Shown piece by piece: positions 36,218 through 45,678 of a stretch of 61,363 nucleotides of DNA. The notes beneath the pieces were generated by a model that saw only the letters and a list, made by a program, of their open reading frames with translations, was not told the origin of the DNA and did no database searches. Source of the DNA: Variovorax sp. CF313 (GTDB lineage Bacteria; Pseudomonadota; Gammaproteobacteria; Burkholderiales; Burkholderiaceae_C); the NCBI RefSeq assembly GCF_000282635.1, contig NZ_AKIW01000167.1:1-61363 (forward strand). The letters run 5' to 3'. Numbering within the stretch: the stretch's first letter is position 1; each line of letters starts with the position of its first letter. The translations under genes and the position numbers were made by a program.

Positions 36218-36832
36218 CTACAGCCCGTGTTCCCGCAGGAACCGGTCGAGCTGGTGGCTGTTCGCGAGCCCCAGCTTGGCGAACACGTGGGCGCGGTGCG
36301 TTTCCACCGTGCGCTGCTCCAGCGGCGCGAGTTCCAGGGCGATCTGCTTGTTGGGCTTGCCCTCGGCCACCAGCCGGGCGACCTGCATCTCGCGCGGCGT
36401 GAGCTTGTCCCACAGCGCCTGCGCGGCCTGGCGGGCCTGCCGGCGCACGGCGATCTCGCCGGCGCGCTGCAGGGCCCGGGCGATGCTGTCGAGCAGGCGC
36501 TCGTCGTTGCAGGGCTTCTCGAGCCAGCCGAAGGCGCCGTTCTGCACCGCCTCGACGGCCATCGGAATGTCGCCGTGGCCGGACAGGAAGATCACGACCA
36601 GCGGGCTGTCCTGCGCGCGCAATGCATCGAACACCTGCAGCCCGCTCACGCCCTCCATGCGCAGGTCGAGGATCACGCAGCCTGCGCGCTGCAGGTCGGC
36701 GCCGGCCAGGAAGGCCTCGCCCGAGGCAAAGGTCTGCACCGCGTAGCCGCGCGACAGCAGCAGGAGGCCCAGCGAGCGGCGCACGGCCTCGTCGTCGTCC
36801 ACCACGCACAGGTTGTTGGCAAGAGCGTTCAT
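36218..36832 (-). CDS. LuxR/FixJ-family response regulator (DctR-like)
   Basis: 204 residues: receiver domain with phosphoacceptor D56 (VILDLRMEGVSG), the acidic pair at DDD 12-14, S84 and K106 (WLEKPC), then a LuxR helix-turn-helix (about 140-200: LTPREMQVARLVAEGKPNKQIALELAPLEQRTVETHRAHVFAKLG). It overlaps the upstream kinase gene by 4 nt. The pair resembles the DctS/DctR dicarboxylate sensors of Rhodobacter, so it probably activates the neighbouring MFS permease gene. Confidence 0.92.
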   Translation of the reverse strand: MNALANNLCVVDDDEAVRRSLGLLLLSRGYAVQTFASGEAFLAGADLQRAGCVILDLRMEGVSGLQVFDALRAQDSPLVVIFLSGHGDIPMAVEAVQNGAFGWLEKPCNDERLLDSIARALQRAGEIAVRRQARQAAQALWDKLTPREMQVARLVAEGKPNKQIALELAPLEQRTVETHRAHVFAKLGLANSHQLDRFLREHGL

Positions 36833-39018
36833 GGGGGTGAGATCTCCAGCTCGAGGGTGAAAACCGTGCCACCGCCGTCCCGGTTGGCAAAGGACAGCCG
36901 GCCGCGATGGGCCTCGACAATGGTGCGGCAGATGTTCAGGCCCAGCCCCAGTCCGCCGGTCTTGGTGGTGAAGAAGGGCGCGAACACCTGCTCGGCCAGC
37001 GCTGCATCGATGCCCGGCCCGCGGTCGGCCACGCGGATGTGCATGCGTCCTGCCAGCACCTCGGCCTCGACCTCCACGAGCCGCTGTTCCGGCGGCGTGG
37101 CCTGCATCGCCTGCAAGCTGTTGGACAGCAGGTTCAGCAACACCTGCTCGAGCAGCACGCGGTCGCCGCGCACCTCGGGCAGCCCCGCCGGTATGCGGAC
37201 TTCGGCACGCGCCTGCCGCATCCGCATCTCGCCCTGCAGCAGCGCCAGCGCGTTCGCCACCAGCGCCGCCACCGCGCAGTCCTCGGTGCCCACGGTGCGC
37301 TGGCGCACGAAGCCGCGGATGCGCCGCACGATCTCGGCGCTGCGCTGGGCCTGCGCCATGGTCTCGTCGAGGCTGCTGACCAGCAGCTGCTGGTTGCCCT
37401 GTTCCGCGAAGGCCTTGGCCGCGCTCGCAAAATTGCTCAGCGCCATCAGCGGCTGGTTCAGCTCGTGGGCCAGCGTGGAGGCCATCTCGCCGAGGCTGGC
37501 CAGGCGTTGGGCGTGCTGCAGCTGCTCGTCGTTCTGGCGCTGGCGCAGCTCGGCGCGCTTCTGCTCGGTGATGTCCACCACCGAGCTCATCCAGCCGCTG
37601 TGCTGGCCGTCGGCGTCGATCAGCGCGGCGGTGTAGACCATGGTGATCACGTCGTGCCCGTCGCGGTGCCGCAGGCGCGACTCGAAGCCCGAGCGCGCGG
37701 GCTGGCCGCTCATCATGGCGTCGTACTGGCGCCAGTGCTGCGCCACGTCGTCGGGGTGCCAGTAGGGGTAGGGCGGCAGCTTGCCGAGCAGTTCGTCGGC
37801 GTCGTAGCCGGTCATCTCGCAGAAGGCCGGGTTGACGTAGATGATGCGGCCCTCCAGGTCGCGTGCGCGCATGCCCACCAGCAGCGAGTCTTCCATCGCC
37901 TTGCGGAACGCGTGGGCCTCGTCGAGCTCGTGGGTGCGCTCGCGCACGCGCAGCTCCAGGTCGCGCCGTGCATCGCGCTGCTCGGCGAAGCGGCGTTCGC
38001 GCAGCTGCCAGTACAGGCCGCCCAGCAGCAGCACGCCGGCGCACAGCAGGCCCAGCATCCAGGTGCGCTCGCGTGCGCGGGTGACTTCGGCGTGGTCGGC
38101 CATCACCGTCAGCGTCCAGCCCAGGTCGGGCAGCGGCTCGTCCACTGCGAGGAAGCGGCGCGGCTGGCCGCCGATGTCGGTGCGCACGAGGTAGCCGGGC
38201 TCGCCTTCGCCACGCTCCACCTTCCACGGCAGTGCCGCGAAGCTGGTGCGCGCGCCGTACTGCTGGTCGCGCTGCATGCCGTCGAGTTCCGCTGCGCCCA
38301 GCGCGCGCGTGGCCTTGTACATCCACGGCGGCACCGAGCTCAGGAACACGATGCCGCGCGCGTCGGTCAGCAGGATCGGGTCGCGCGAGAAGGTCCAGGC
38401 TTCCTGCAGCTGGCGCAGGCTGACCTTCACCGTCACCACGCCCAGCACGGCGCCGCCGTCGGGCCGCACCGGCGCGGAGATGAAGAGCCCCGGCTCGCCG
38501 GTGGTCTGGCCCACGCCGTAGAACAGGCCGTTGCGCCCCGCGCGCGCGTCGCGGAAGTAGGGGCGGTTGGCATACGACTCGCCGACGAAGCTCTGCGGCG
38601 TTGCCCAGTTGCTGGCCGCCAGCGTAAGGCCCTGCAGGTCGATGAGGTAGAGCGCGTCGGAGCCCGCCTGCCGGTTCACCTCCTCGATATAGCGGTTGGC
38701 GCGCTGCTTCACGGCCGCGTCCTGGGGATGGGCCAGCGCGGCCAGCACGTCCGGATGCAGGCTCGCGGTGAATGGCAGGTAGCTGTACTTGCCGGCGGCG
38801 TCGCGCAGGCCCAGCACATGGACTTCCATGGCGCGGCGGATCGAGTCGGCCTGGAAGTTCGCCTCGCGCCTCGCGGCCCACTGGCCCGCCACGCCGATCA
38901 GCAGCAGTGCCAGTACGCCCGCGGCGATCCAGCCGGCCAGCGCGCGGTGGCGCGGGCGGGGAGGGGAGGGCGGAGGTGTTTCGGGCGTGATTGGCAGCGG
39001 GGGCGGCATGGACGGCAC
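36829..39018 (-). CDS. sensor histidine kinase (DctS-like) with extracellular Cache and PAS domains
   Basis: 729 residues. Pro-rich N-terminus, TM1 about 28-48, double-Cache periplasmic sensor about 50-310, TM2 about 320-336, a charged coiled coil to about 375, PAS domain 375-485 (RIIYVNPAFCEMTGYDADELLG), phosphoacceptor H518 in LAHELNQPLMALSNFA, and an HATPase domain with NLLSNSLQAM, DRGPGID and GGLGLGLNICR. Senses a ligand outside, most likely a carboxylate. GTG 39018 starts the frame; ATG 39009 is an equally good start. Confidence 0.92.
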   Translation of the reverse strand: MPSMPPPLPITPETPPPSPPRPRHRALAGWIAAGVLALLLIGVAGQWAARREANFQADSIRRAMEVHVLGLRDAAGKYSYLPFTASLHPDVLAALAHPQDAAVKQRANRYIEEVNRQAGSDALYLIDLQGLTLAASNWATPQSFVGESYANRPYFRDARAGRNGLFYGVGQTTGEPGLFISAPVRPDGGAVLGVVTVKVSLRQLQEAWTFSRDPILLTDARGIVFLSSVPPWMYKATRALGAAELDGMQRDQQYGARTSFAALPWKVERGEGEPGYLVRTDIGGQPRRFLAVDEPLPDLGWTLTVMADHAEVTRARERTWMLGLLCAGVLLLGGLYWQLRERRFAEQRDARRDLELRVRERTHELDEAHAFRKAMEDSLLVGMRARDLEGRIIYVNPAFCEMTGYDADELLGKLPPYPYWHPDDVAQHWRQYDAMMSGQPARSGFESRLRHRDGHDVITMVYTAALIDADGQHSGWMSSVVDITEQKRAELRQRQNDEQLQHAQRLASLGEMASTLAHELNQPLMALSNFASAAKAFAEQGNQQLLVSSLDETMAQAQRSAEIVRRIRGFVRQRTVGTEDCAVAALVANALALLQGEMRMRQARAEVRIPAGLPEVRGDRVLLEQVLLNLLSNSLQAMQATPPEQRLVEVEAEVLAGRMHIRVADRGPGIDAALAEQVFAPFFTTKTGGLGLGLNICRTIVEAHRGRLSFANRDGGGTVFTLELEISPP

Positions 39019-39125
39019 GGGGGATGGGGCCGATCGGCGCGGCCGGGGGATTTTGCCCTCATCCTTGCGCCTGTGCCCGCCCTCGCGGGCGCGACAATGC
39101 CAGCCTCCCAGATCGACCCGAACCC

Positions 39126-40013
39126 ATGAGACCCGACCTCGATTCGCTGGCGCTTTTCCTGCGTGCCATTGAGCACGGCAGCCTGTCGAAGGCCGCCGCC
39201 GAGAGCCACATGGTGCTGTCGGCCGCGAGCCGCCGCCTGTCCATTCTCGAAGGCCACCTGGGCGTCGCGCTGCTCAACCGCACCTCGAAAGGCGTGACGC
39301 CCACCGGCGCCGGCGAGTCGCTCGCCATGCATGCGCGCCAGATCCTGCGCGACGTCGATCGCATGCGCGCCGACCTGTCCGACTACGCACAAGGCGCCAC
39401 CGGCCGCGTGCGGCTGCATGCCAACGCGTCCGCCATGGGCCAGTTCCTGCCCGACGACGTGGCGAGCTTCCGCCAGCGCTACCCGGAGATCCGTGTGAGC
39501 GTGGAGGAGCACCGCAGCGTGTACATCGTGCAGGCCATTCGCGACCGGCAGGCTGACGTGGGCGTCATCACCAGCGAGGCGGCCGACCCGGCGCTCAACT
39601 TCATTCCCTACCGCACCGATCGGCTGGTTGCCATCGTGCGGCAGAAGCATCCGTGGCGCGGGCGCGAGGTGTCGTTCGAGGAACTGCTCGATTTCGATTT
39701 CGTGGGTCTCGAAGACGATTCCGCCATCTCCCGCACGATGGAAGACGCCGCCATGAGTGCGCGCAAGGTGCTGCGCCTGCGCGTGCGGGTGAAGAGCTTC
39801 GAGGCCGTGTGCCGGATGATCGAAGCGGGCATGGGCGTGGGCATCCTGCCAGAGGGTGCCGCTGTGACCTACCGCAAGGAGATGAAGCTGCGCTTCATCA
39901 ATCTCACCGATGCGTGGGCTTCACGACGGATGTACCTGTGCACGCGGCAGGAGGCGTTGAGCTTTCCGCAGCGCCGGTTGGTCGATCACTTGCTGGCGCG
40001 CGGGATGCCGTAG
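39126..40013 (+). CDS. LysR-family transcriptional regulator
   Basis: A 295-residue LysR-type regulator: HTH about residues 4-62 (SLALFLRAIEHGSLSKAAAESHMVLSAASRRLSILEGHLGVALLNRTSKG) and effector domain with VSVEEHRSVYIVQAIRDRQADVGVIT. Divergent from the kinase gene, starting 107 nt from it. Target not evident. The 220 nt behind it, to the NIPSNAP gene, show nothing recognisable. Confidence 0.9.
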   Translation: MRPDLDSLALFLRAIEHGSLSKAAAESHMVLSAASRRLSILEGHLGVALLNRTSKGVTPTGAGESLAMHARQILRDVDRMRADLSDYAQGATGRVRLHANASAMGQFLPDDVASFRQRYPEIRVSVEEHRSVYIVQAIRDRQADVGVITSEAADPALNFIPYRTDRLVAIVRQKHPWRGREVSFEELLDFDFVGLEDDSAISRTMEDAAMSARKVLRLRVRVKSFEAVCRMIEAGMGVGILPEGAAVTYRKEMKLRFINLTDAWASRRMYLCTRQEALSFPQRRLVDHLLARGMP

Positions 40014-40233
40014 GGCTCGTGCTCGGGTTCGTTCGGGGCGCGGGTGCCTTGCTCCGCGAATGCATTTGTTGGCGAGAAGGCGCGACGCGGAATGCCTGAG
40101 GCTGGCGGTTAGCGGTTGGGGCAGACCGCCGGCAGATCATCTCCTTTGACGGCGGATGGACCTCTGGCAGCACAATGTGAGTTTGGCGGTCACGCCCGCC
40201 GCCTCGTCAACTTGCAACATTTTTTCAGGACTG

Positions 40234-40566
40234 ATGTCGATGATCTACGAACTACGCGTCTATACCGCAATGCCTGGCCGGCTGCCCGACGTTCTTGCCA
40301 GATTTCGCGATCACACCGCGGGCATCTGGAACCGGCTGGGAATTCGTCAACTCGGATATTGGACGACTGCAGTCGGACCTGACAGCAACGCGCTTACCTA
40401 CATGCTTGTCTGGGAGAGCCTGGCCGATCGTGAAGTCAAGTGGGGAAAGTTTGTCGTCGATCCCGAATGGGTCGAGGTCAGAAAGGCGAGCGAGGCAGCC
40501 GGACCGATTGTTGCGAAGATGGACAACTCGTTCTTGGCGCCCACCTCTTTCTCGCCTGCGAAATAG
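40234..40566 (+). CDS. NIPSNAP family protein
   Basis: A 110-residue dimeric alpha/beta-barrel (ferredoxin-like) protein of the NIPSNAP family: MIYELRVYTAMPGRLPDVLARFRDHTAGIWNRLGIRQLGYWTT and YMLVWESLADREVKWGKFVVDPEW. Function of bacterial members is unclear, though they often sit beside degradative enzymes. CAGGA precedes ATG 40234; ATG 40240 is a possible alternative. Stand-alone gene. Confidence 0.87.
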   Translation: MSMIYELRVYTAMPGRLPDVLARFRDHTAGIWNRLGIRQLGYWTTAVGPDSNALTYMLVWESLADREVKWGKFVVDPEWVEVRKASEAAGPIVAKMDNSFLAPTSFSPAK

Positions 40567-41083
40567 TCTCTTCCGCGGCGGACGACACAGTTGGCTGGGA
40601 CGCGGTATCAACGCCCAATGCCTCTTCAGTCTGTCCTGGAGTGCTAACGACCGGGTCCGCGCACCACCAACGCGTTGGCTGCCGTCGCCAGGGTTGGTTG
40701 GGCTGACAGGAATGGCTGCATGGAGCCGACCGAGACCGCCGACATCGGTATTCGCGCGGTTCTTGAAGCGCGTCAAACGAACTGTAGAGCGCGGTTCGTT
40801 TGCTGAGGTTGCTCAGGATGTTTTCGCACCGTGCGCTGGCGCACAGACCGAAGGCCAAGGCCACACCATGATCGGGTTGACGGCCATCCGGCGCTGGTAG
40901 AGGAAGCTTAAGCACCCGCCCATCAAGAGCGGAGCCTCGATGCAGGAGGGCCGTCACCTCGATGGAGTTCGCGGCAAAGAGCCAAGCGCGTAGACCTGTG
41001 TGGCGACCAAACACCCGATATCGCACAGACACGAAACGCCAGACCTGCGATAGTGCGCAGCCGCCTCAAAGAAAGATCTCGAA
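40567..41083. other. 517-bp region without a recognisable gene
   Basis: Short open frames on both strands lack homology-like features and ribosome sites. The one clear structure is a perfect inverted repeat at 40774-40802. The stretch may be what is left of a lost gene. Confidence 0.5.
40774..40802. promoter_or_regulatory. perfect inverted repeat, orphan operator-like dyad
   Basis: CAAACGAAC-N11-GTTCGTTTG, perfect 9-bp arms. The half-site resembles TetR-family operators, but no regulator gene adjoins it. The short forward frame behind it (ATG at 40868) ends after about ten codons, as if the controlled gene had been lost. Confidence 0.45.
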
Positions 41084-41344
41084 ATGTCTGACGCTCCGTA
41101 CTTTCATGATGCTTCAGGCTCCGTCCGCTTCTGGGTGGACATGGAAGGCACCCAGTTCGTGAGTGCCAGCATCGGGAGGGAAGCACTGCGTTATCACTTT
41201 CGCACGACCGAGAACGCCGACCCGCTTGAAACGTTCAGCCACCATGTCGAAGAGATCGAAGCTGCGGTGCGGCGTCGTCTCTCACAGGGGGCAATGGAGC
41301 CGGTGATGCTGCGGGAGAACGATCTTCATGTTCCTGCCCTATGA
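41084..41344 (+). CDS. DUF1488 family protein
   Basis: An 86-residue protein with the DUF1488 layout: GSVRFWVDMEGTQFVSASIGREALRYHF followed by a helix HHVEEIEAAVRRRLSQG. No function is established for the family. ATG 41084 is the only sensible start. Stand-alone; convergent with the first Crp/Fnr gene. Confidence 0.8.
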   Translation: MSDAPYFHDASGSVRFWVDMEGTQFVSASIGREALRYHFRTTENADPLETFSHHVEEIEAAVRRRLSQGAMEPVMLRENDLHVPAL

Positions 41345-41363
41345 ATTGCAGGAAGGCGACCTG

Positions 41364-42071
41364 TCATGAGATCAACCGCGCGTAGTTGCGCTGGTTGGCC
41401 CGATAGCAATCGCACGCCGCACTTTCCAGTCCCCGGCGATCCGTGATCGTGATGGCGCCACGTCGGTAGTCAATCAGTCGACGCTCGTGCAGCGCGGTCG
41501 CGGCATTGGTGATGCCGACCCGACGCACCCCCAGCATGCGGCCCAGCACTTCATGAGTCAGTGCAAGGTGTGTGGAGTGCGCGCAATCCTGGGTCGTCAA
41601 TAACCAGCGCGCCAGGCGCTCCTCGATCAGATGGAAGCGGTTGCACAGGCCCGAGCGACCCAGTTCCATCAGCAGCACACAGACGTAGCGGTTGAGAACA
41701 CGCCTGAGCATCGTGTTGTGCTCCAGTTCCTGAGCAAAGGACTGCGCTGTCAGGCGCCAGGCCAGACCGCCGCCCTGAACGAACGCCCGCAACGGCGCGC
41801 TCTGAACACCCAACGACAGTTCGTAGCCCAAGGCGCCCTCGTTGCCCACCAAGCCTGTTTGCAGGCCGTCGTGGCCGTCTGCCGTGGAAACCAGTGAAAC
41901 AAAGGCGCTCGTGGGAAAGTGGATGTGGCGGATGGAATCGCCCGGCTCATAGAGCGTCTGGGACGCCGCCAATGCCACGTTCTCGCATTTTTCGAGTAGA
42001 CACGCCCTGACCATCGGCGGAAGCACTTCGAGCAGACGGTTGTGAATGGGGCGGGTCGGATGGGATGTCAC
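41364..42071 (-). CDS. Crp/Fnr-family transcriptional regulator
   Basis: 235 residues: cyclic-nucleotide-binding-like barrel (about 20-130, SQTLYEPGDSIRHIHFPTSAFVSLVS) and a Crp-type HTH (about 165-215, HLALTHEVLGRMLGVRRVGITNAATALHERRLIDYRRGAITITDR). No Fnr-type cysteine cluster is visible at the N-terminus. GTG start. A second gene of the same family lies 114 nt upstream. Confidence 0.88.
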   Translation of the reverse strand: MTSHPTRPIHNRLLEVLPPMVRACLLEKCENVALAASQTLYEPGDSIRHIHFPTSAFVSLVSTADGHDGLQTGLVGNEGALGYELSLGVQSAPLRAFVQGGGLAWRLTAQSFAQELEHNTMLRRVLNRYVCVLLMELGRSGLCNRFHLIEERLARWLLTTQDCAHSTHLALTHEVLGRMLGVRRVGITNAATALHERRLIDYRRGAITITDRRGLESAACDCYRANQRNYARLIS

Positions 42072-42185
42072 AGAGCCCCTGTTGAGAGGAGCCAGCGCGA
42101 AAATGCGTGACCTGCCGCATTGTTGCCGATGCGATGGCTCACGTCTGTGCGGCGGCGCACCGAGCCTGACCGTCGCCGCGGCGAA

Positions 42186-42926
42186 TCAGCTTGCCACTTG
42201 GCGAGGAAGCAGCCGATCCGTTTCGCGCTTCACGACCTCATAGCATTCACAAACCTGCTGTTCCAGGCCCGGGCGGTCGAGCACCGTAATGTGACCTCGC
42301 GCGTACTTGATCAGGTTCAGACGCTGCAATTTGCCCGCCGCCTCCGTCACGCCTTCGCGTCTCACGCCGAGCATGTTGGCGATCAGTTCCTGAGTCATGA
42401 CCAGTTCATTGCCCGGCAATCTGTCCAGGCTCAACAATAGCCAGCGGCACAGCTGCTGCTCGAGCGAATGATGCCGATTGCACACCGCCGTTTGCGACAT
42501 CTGGGTGATGAGCGATTGGGTGTAGCGCAGCAAGAGGTGAAGCAACGGCCCCCCCTTTTCCGTCAGCTCCTGAATGTGGGTGGCGCTTAGCCTGAAGGCG
42601 TTGCCTGCACTTTGCACCACGGCACGATTGGGCGTGCTACCTCCGCCCATCAAGAGCGATACGCCAACCATGCCTTCGAAGCCGACGACCGCGATCTCAG
42701 CGGACTGCCCGTTCTCCAGCACGTACAGCAGGGAGACGATGCAATCGATGGGGAAGAAAACGTGTCGCTGCACTACCCCCGACTCGTAGAGCACCTCCCC
42801 AAGACGCAGCGGCACCGGCTCGAGGAACGGCTCCATTCGGGCCATCACTTCAAGAGGGATGGCATCCAGCAGTTCGTTGCGTGCGGCGGCCCGGTGCAAC
42901 GAAGACGAACGAGGAGGCAATGCCAT
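42186..42926 (-). CDS. Crp/Fnr-family transcriptional regulator
   Basis: 246 residues from ATG 42926: cNMP-like barrel (VPLRLGEVLYESGVVQRHVFFPIDCIVSLLYVLENGQSAEIAVVGFEGMVG) and Crp HTH (VMTQELIANMLGVRREGVTEAAGKLQRLNLIKYARGHITVLDRPGLE). The frame is open 49 codons further, but those residues do not resemble the family. It is clearly related to its downstream neighbour, so the two probably arose by duplication. No terminator or gene was seen between it and ackA. Confidence 0.88.
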   Translation of the reverse strand: MALPPRSSSLHRAAARNELLDAIPLEVMARMEPFLEPVPLRLGEVLYESGVVQRHVFFPIDCIVSLLYVLENGQSAEIAVVGFEGMVGVSLLMGGGSTPNRAVVQSAGNAFRLSATHIQELTEKGGPLLHLLLRYTQSLITQMSQTAVCNRHHSLEQQLCRWLLLSLDRLPGNELVMTQELIANMLGVRREGVTEAAGKLQRLNLIKYARGHITVLDRPGLEQQVCECYEVVKRETDRLLPRQVAS

Positions 42927-43170
42927 GAGGAAGTCTGCTTCCAAATCTTCATGATTCTGCGACTGAAATCCGGCGTCTGTGCGCCGGCGTACCAACTGCC
43001 GAGACATTTTTTGGTGAGGCTGCGTGCGCCAGCGAACAGTCAGGGACTCACTTTCTGGCTGGCGGGGTCCCATAACTTCGCTTTGGAGAGCAACCTAAAG
43101 TGCACCATGAACCCCACGGGAAACCGATGCCGAGAACTTGGCGTGCACGGGGCGCGTTCAAGTGGGCGGG

Positions 43171-44268
43171 TCACGGGGCGGCTCCGGTGGTTTGATAAAG
43201 GGACAGAACTTGGCAGGCCTCGTCGGCGATCACCTGCTCTTCGTCGGTGTGCATGACGAACACGGCGACCTGACTGGCTGCGGGATCGGGCGCCACGCCG
43301 AGCCAGGCGAGGTGGTGACACACGGCGTTGCGCACAGCCGGCTGGTTCTCTCCGATGCCGGCGGTGAAAACGAGCGCATCGAGCCCGCCGAGCGTGGTGG
43401 CGATGGCGGCCACTTCGCGCGCGATCCGCAGTGCATACAACGCCAGCGCTTCGCGAGCTTCGGGCGCGTCGCTCGTGAGCAGTTTGCGCACGTCGCCCGA
43501 AACGCCGGAGAGACCTAGTAAGCCCGAGCGGTGATAAAGCATGTCTTCGACCGTGTCGATCGACTGACCCGGTTGCTTGAGCAGATAAAGCAGCGCGCCG
43601 GGGTCGAGCGCGCCGCTGCGGGTAGCCATCGGGATGCCGTCGAGCGTGGAGAAGCCCATGCTGGTCTCGCGGCTGGTGCCATGCAGCAAGCCGCACAGGC
43701 TGGCGCCACTGCCCAGGTGCGCGACCACCACGCGGCCCGCGGCAATCCCGGGGTGCTGCTGGCGCAGTTGCGACGCGATGAATTTGTACGACAGGCCATG
43801 AAAGCCGTAGCGCTTGATGCCTTGGTCGAACAGCACGCGCGGGAGCGCGTAGCGGCGCGATGCAGCGCTCTGGCTGCGGTGGAAGGCCGTGTCGAACGAG
43901 GCCGACTGCGGCAGCGCCGGTGCGGCGTGCCGCACCGCATGGATCAGTCGCAGGCTTTGCAGCTGGTGCAGCGGCGCGAGCGGCGCCAGTGCCTCGATAG
44001 CGACGAGCGTGTCCTCCGCAATCGCCACCGGGCCGCTGAACTCGTCCCCGCCGTGCACGACGCGGTGACCCGCCGCGACGAGTCGTGCGCCCGGCGCCGC
44101 ATCGTTCACCCAATCCAGGGCATTCGCGATCACGCTGGACAAGGCATCGAGTGTTGCATCGACCGTGCGGCGGGCGAGGGCGCGTGTCGCGCCGGCATCG
44201 ATCACGAACAGCCCGAGCTTGATCGACGAAGACCCGGGGTTGAAGGTGAGCATCACATCGCCTGTCAT
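43171..44268 (-). CDS. ackA: acetate kinase (acetate/propionate kinase family)
   Basis: A 365-residue ASKHA-fold kinase interconverting acetate + ATP and acetyl phosphate. Motifs: LTFNPGSSSIKLGLF (about 8-22), GHRVVHGG, KRYGFHGLSYKFIASQL and VVAHLGSGASLCG, with VFTAGIGENQPAVR near the C-terminus. It is 30-40 residues shorter than E. coli AckA. It starts 15 nt after a small unknown gene. No phosphotransacetylase or phosphoketolase is in the window, so the acetyl-phosphate source must be elsewhere. Confidence 0.93.
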   Translation of the reverse strand: MTGDVMLTFNPGSSSIKLGLFVIDAGATRALARRTVDATLDALSSVIANALDWVNDAAPGARLVAAGHRVVHGGDEFSGPVAIAEDTLVAIEALAPLAPLHQLQSLRLIHAVRHAAPALPQSASFDTAFHRSQSAASRRYALPRVLFDQGIKRYGFHGLSYKFIASQLRQQHPGIAAGRVVVAHLGSGASLCGLLHGTSRETSMGFSTLDGIPMATRSGALDPGALLYLLKQPGQSIDTVEDMLYHRSGLLGLSGVSGDVRKLLTSDAPEAREALALYALRIAREVAAIATTLGGLDALVFTAGIGENQPAVRNAVCHHLAWLGVAPDPAASQVAVFVMHTDEEQVIADEACQVLSLYQTTGAAP

Positions 44269-44283
44269 GCGACCATCATGCGT

Positions 44284-44517
44284 TCATTTCCGCTGCGAGC
44301 GAGATTTTTCATCAGCGATAGCCAAGGCACCATTTCGTGTGATCGTGCGAACATGCACTGATTCGCGTATAGATGTCTTTGCTTTGCCCTGCAACTCCAG
44401 AGTCATCTCAATCAGGCCGTCGGCAGCCAGCCGCTTCGCTGCTGAAACATCCGCCGACAAAGTGAGCCACCGAGGTGGTGCCATGCGGCCGATCCGCATC
44501 AGCAATTGGATGTCCAT
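44284..44517 (-). CDS. small hypothetical protein upstream of ackA
   Basis: 77 residues beginning MDIQLLMRIGRMAPPRWLTLSADVSAAKRLAADGLIEMTLELQGKAKTS. No family was recognised; the N-terminal half could form a small helix-turn-helix-like fold. It sits 15 nt before ackA and 36 nt behind the kinase gene on the same strand, so co-transcription is likely and supports it being real. Confidence 0.55.
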   Translation of the reverse strand: MDIQLLMRIGRMAPPRWLTLSADVSAAKRLAADGLIEMTLELQGKAKTSIRESVHVRTITRNGALAIADEKSRSQRK

Positions 44518-44553
44518 GATGAGTCCTTGGGATTGGGAGAAACTAGATGCTTG

Positions 44554-45678
44554 TCATTCGAGGACGTGCAGGGGCAAGCGAATGGTGAAAACGCAACCGG
44601 TTCCCGGCACATCTCGAGCTGTCAAGGTGCCGAGGTCAGCCTCAACGCTTCGGCGTGCGATGGACAGGCCCAAGCCAAGGCCGGATTTGTCATGACTGTG
44701 TTGATTGAAGGGCTCAAACATCCTGGAAGCGCTTCCGGGCGGAAGTCCTCCGCAGTGGTCTTCGACGTCAATCGATACATGCTCGTCGAGTGCATGAGCT
44801 CTTAAGGCAATGATGGTGTGCGGGTGCGTGAACTTGAACGCGTTTTGCAAGAGATTCGCCAGGGCGGCAAGCAGCAGCTCGCGATTGCCACGGATGGCCA
44901 GCAGAGGATCGACAGAGCTCACCTCGAAGGGGCAGCGTGCGGCTCCGGCGACGAGCTGCGCGGCGGTTTCGGCATCTTTGATGAACGTGGCGACGGAAAA
45001 CGTCTGGCGCTGTTCCGGCATGTTGACGCGCACCTCGGCGAGCGTCCGATCGATCAGGGTGACCATCGACGAAAGGCTGCGCTTCAATACGCTCCCCGTG
45101 GCACCTCCCAATGTCATGCTGCCGAGTTCGAGGGCATGGATGGCAAGAGTCGCCGTGCCCAGACAGTTGCGCAACTCGTGAGCGAGGAAACCGACACGCT
45201 CGGTTGAGTCAAGGCTCTGCTGGCGGGCGATCTGCGTATCGCGCTGGGAGCTGAACTCCGTGACGGCATCGGCAATGGCGTTGTCCAAGCATCGATTCAA
45301 TGTGCGGAACTCCCCGACGGCAAAGGGAGCATCGCGCTCGAAGGCCATGTCCGTGATCGCTTGGCAAAGGTCGCCATAGTCGTGGACGACTTGATCTACC
45401 GTGTACCCCAGTTCGAGCAGCTCCTTGCCGTGGGCCGTGGCGGCTACCCCCATCTCCGACAAGGTCTGCGAATCTCCGCCTGAAGGTCCCGAAATTCTGA
45501 TGCTGTCCGCCGGTTTGTCATCTTCTTCCGCGGCAAACGTTTGGATCAATTGATCAAGGAACAGCGGAATGCCGTTGGCCAACTGCTGTTCAGTTGCTGC
45601 GCGTCTGGGCCTTCGCGCAACTTTTGACTTGCACCGGGAGATCAGTTCATCGCGGTTGTTGGTCAAGAAGTTACGCAT
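44554..45678 (-). CDS. soluble sensor histidine kinase
   Basis: 374 residues. N-terminal ~150 residues are helical and begin LTNNRDELISRCKSKVARR, like the RsbRD-type input domain. Then a HisKA-like dimerisation segment with the phosphoacceptor in FLAHELRNCLGTATLAI, and an HATPase with NLLQNAFKFTH, DHCGGLPPG and GLGLGLSIARRSVEADLG. No transmembrane helix. No response regulator adjoins; ackA lies downstream on the same strand. Confidence 0.88.
   Translation of the reverse strand: MRNFLTNNRDELISRCKSKVARRPRRAATEQQLANGIPLFLDQLIQTFAAEEDDKPADSIRISGPSGGDSQTLSEMGVAATAHGKELLELGYTVDQVVHDYGDLCQAITDMAFERDAPFAVGEFRTLNRCLDNAIADAVTEFSSQRDTQIARQQSLDSTERVGFLAHELRNCLGTATLAIHALELGSMTLGGATGSVLKRSLSSMVTLIDRTLAEVRVNMPEQRQTFSVATFIKDAETAAQLVAGAARCPFEVSSVDPLLAIRGNRELLLAALANLLQNAFKFTHPHTIIALRAHALDEHVSIDVEDHCGGLPPGSASRMFEPFNQHSHDKSGLGLGLSIARRSVEADLGTLTARDVPGTGCVFTIRLPLHVLE

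Noticed and set aside
44818..45207. A plus-strand frame opposite the soluble histidine kinase
   Set aside because: Its product resembles the reverse-strand image of the kinase and contains no family signature.
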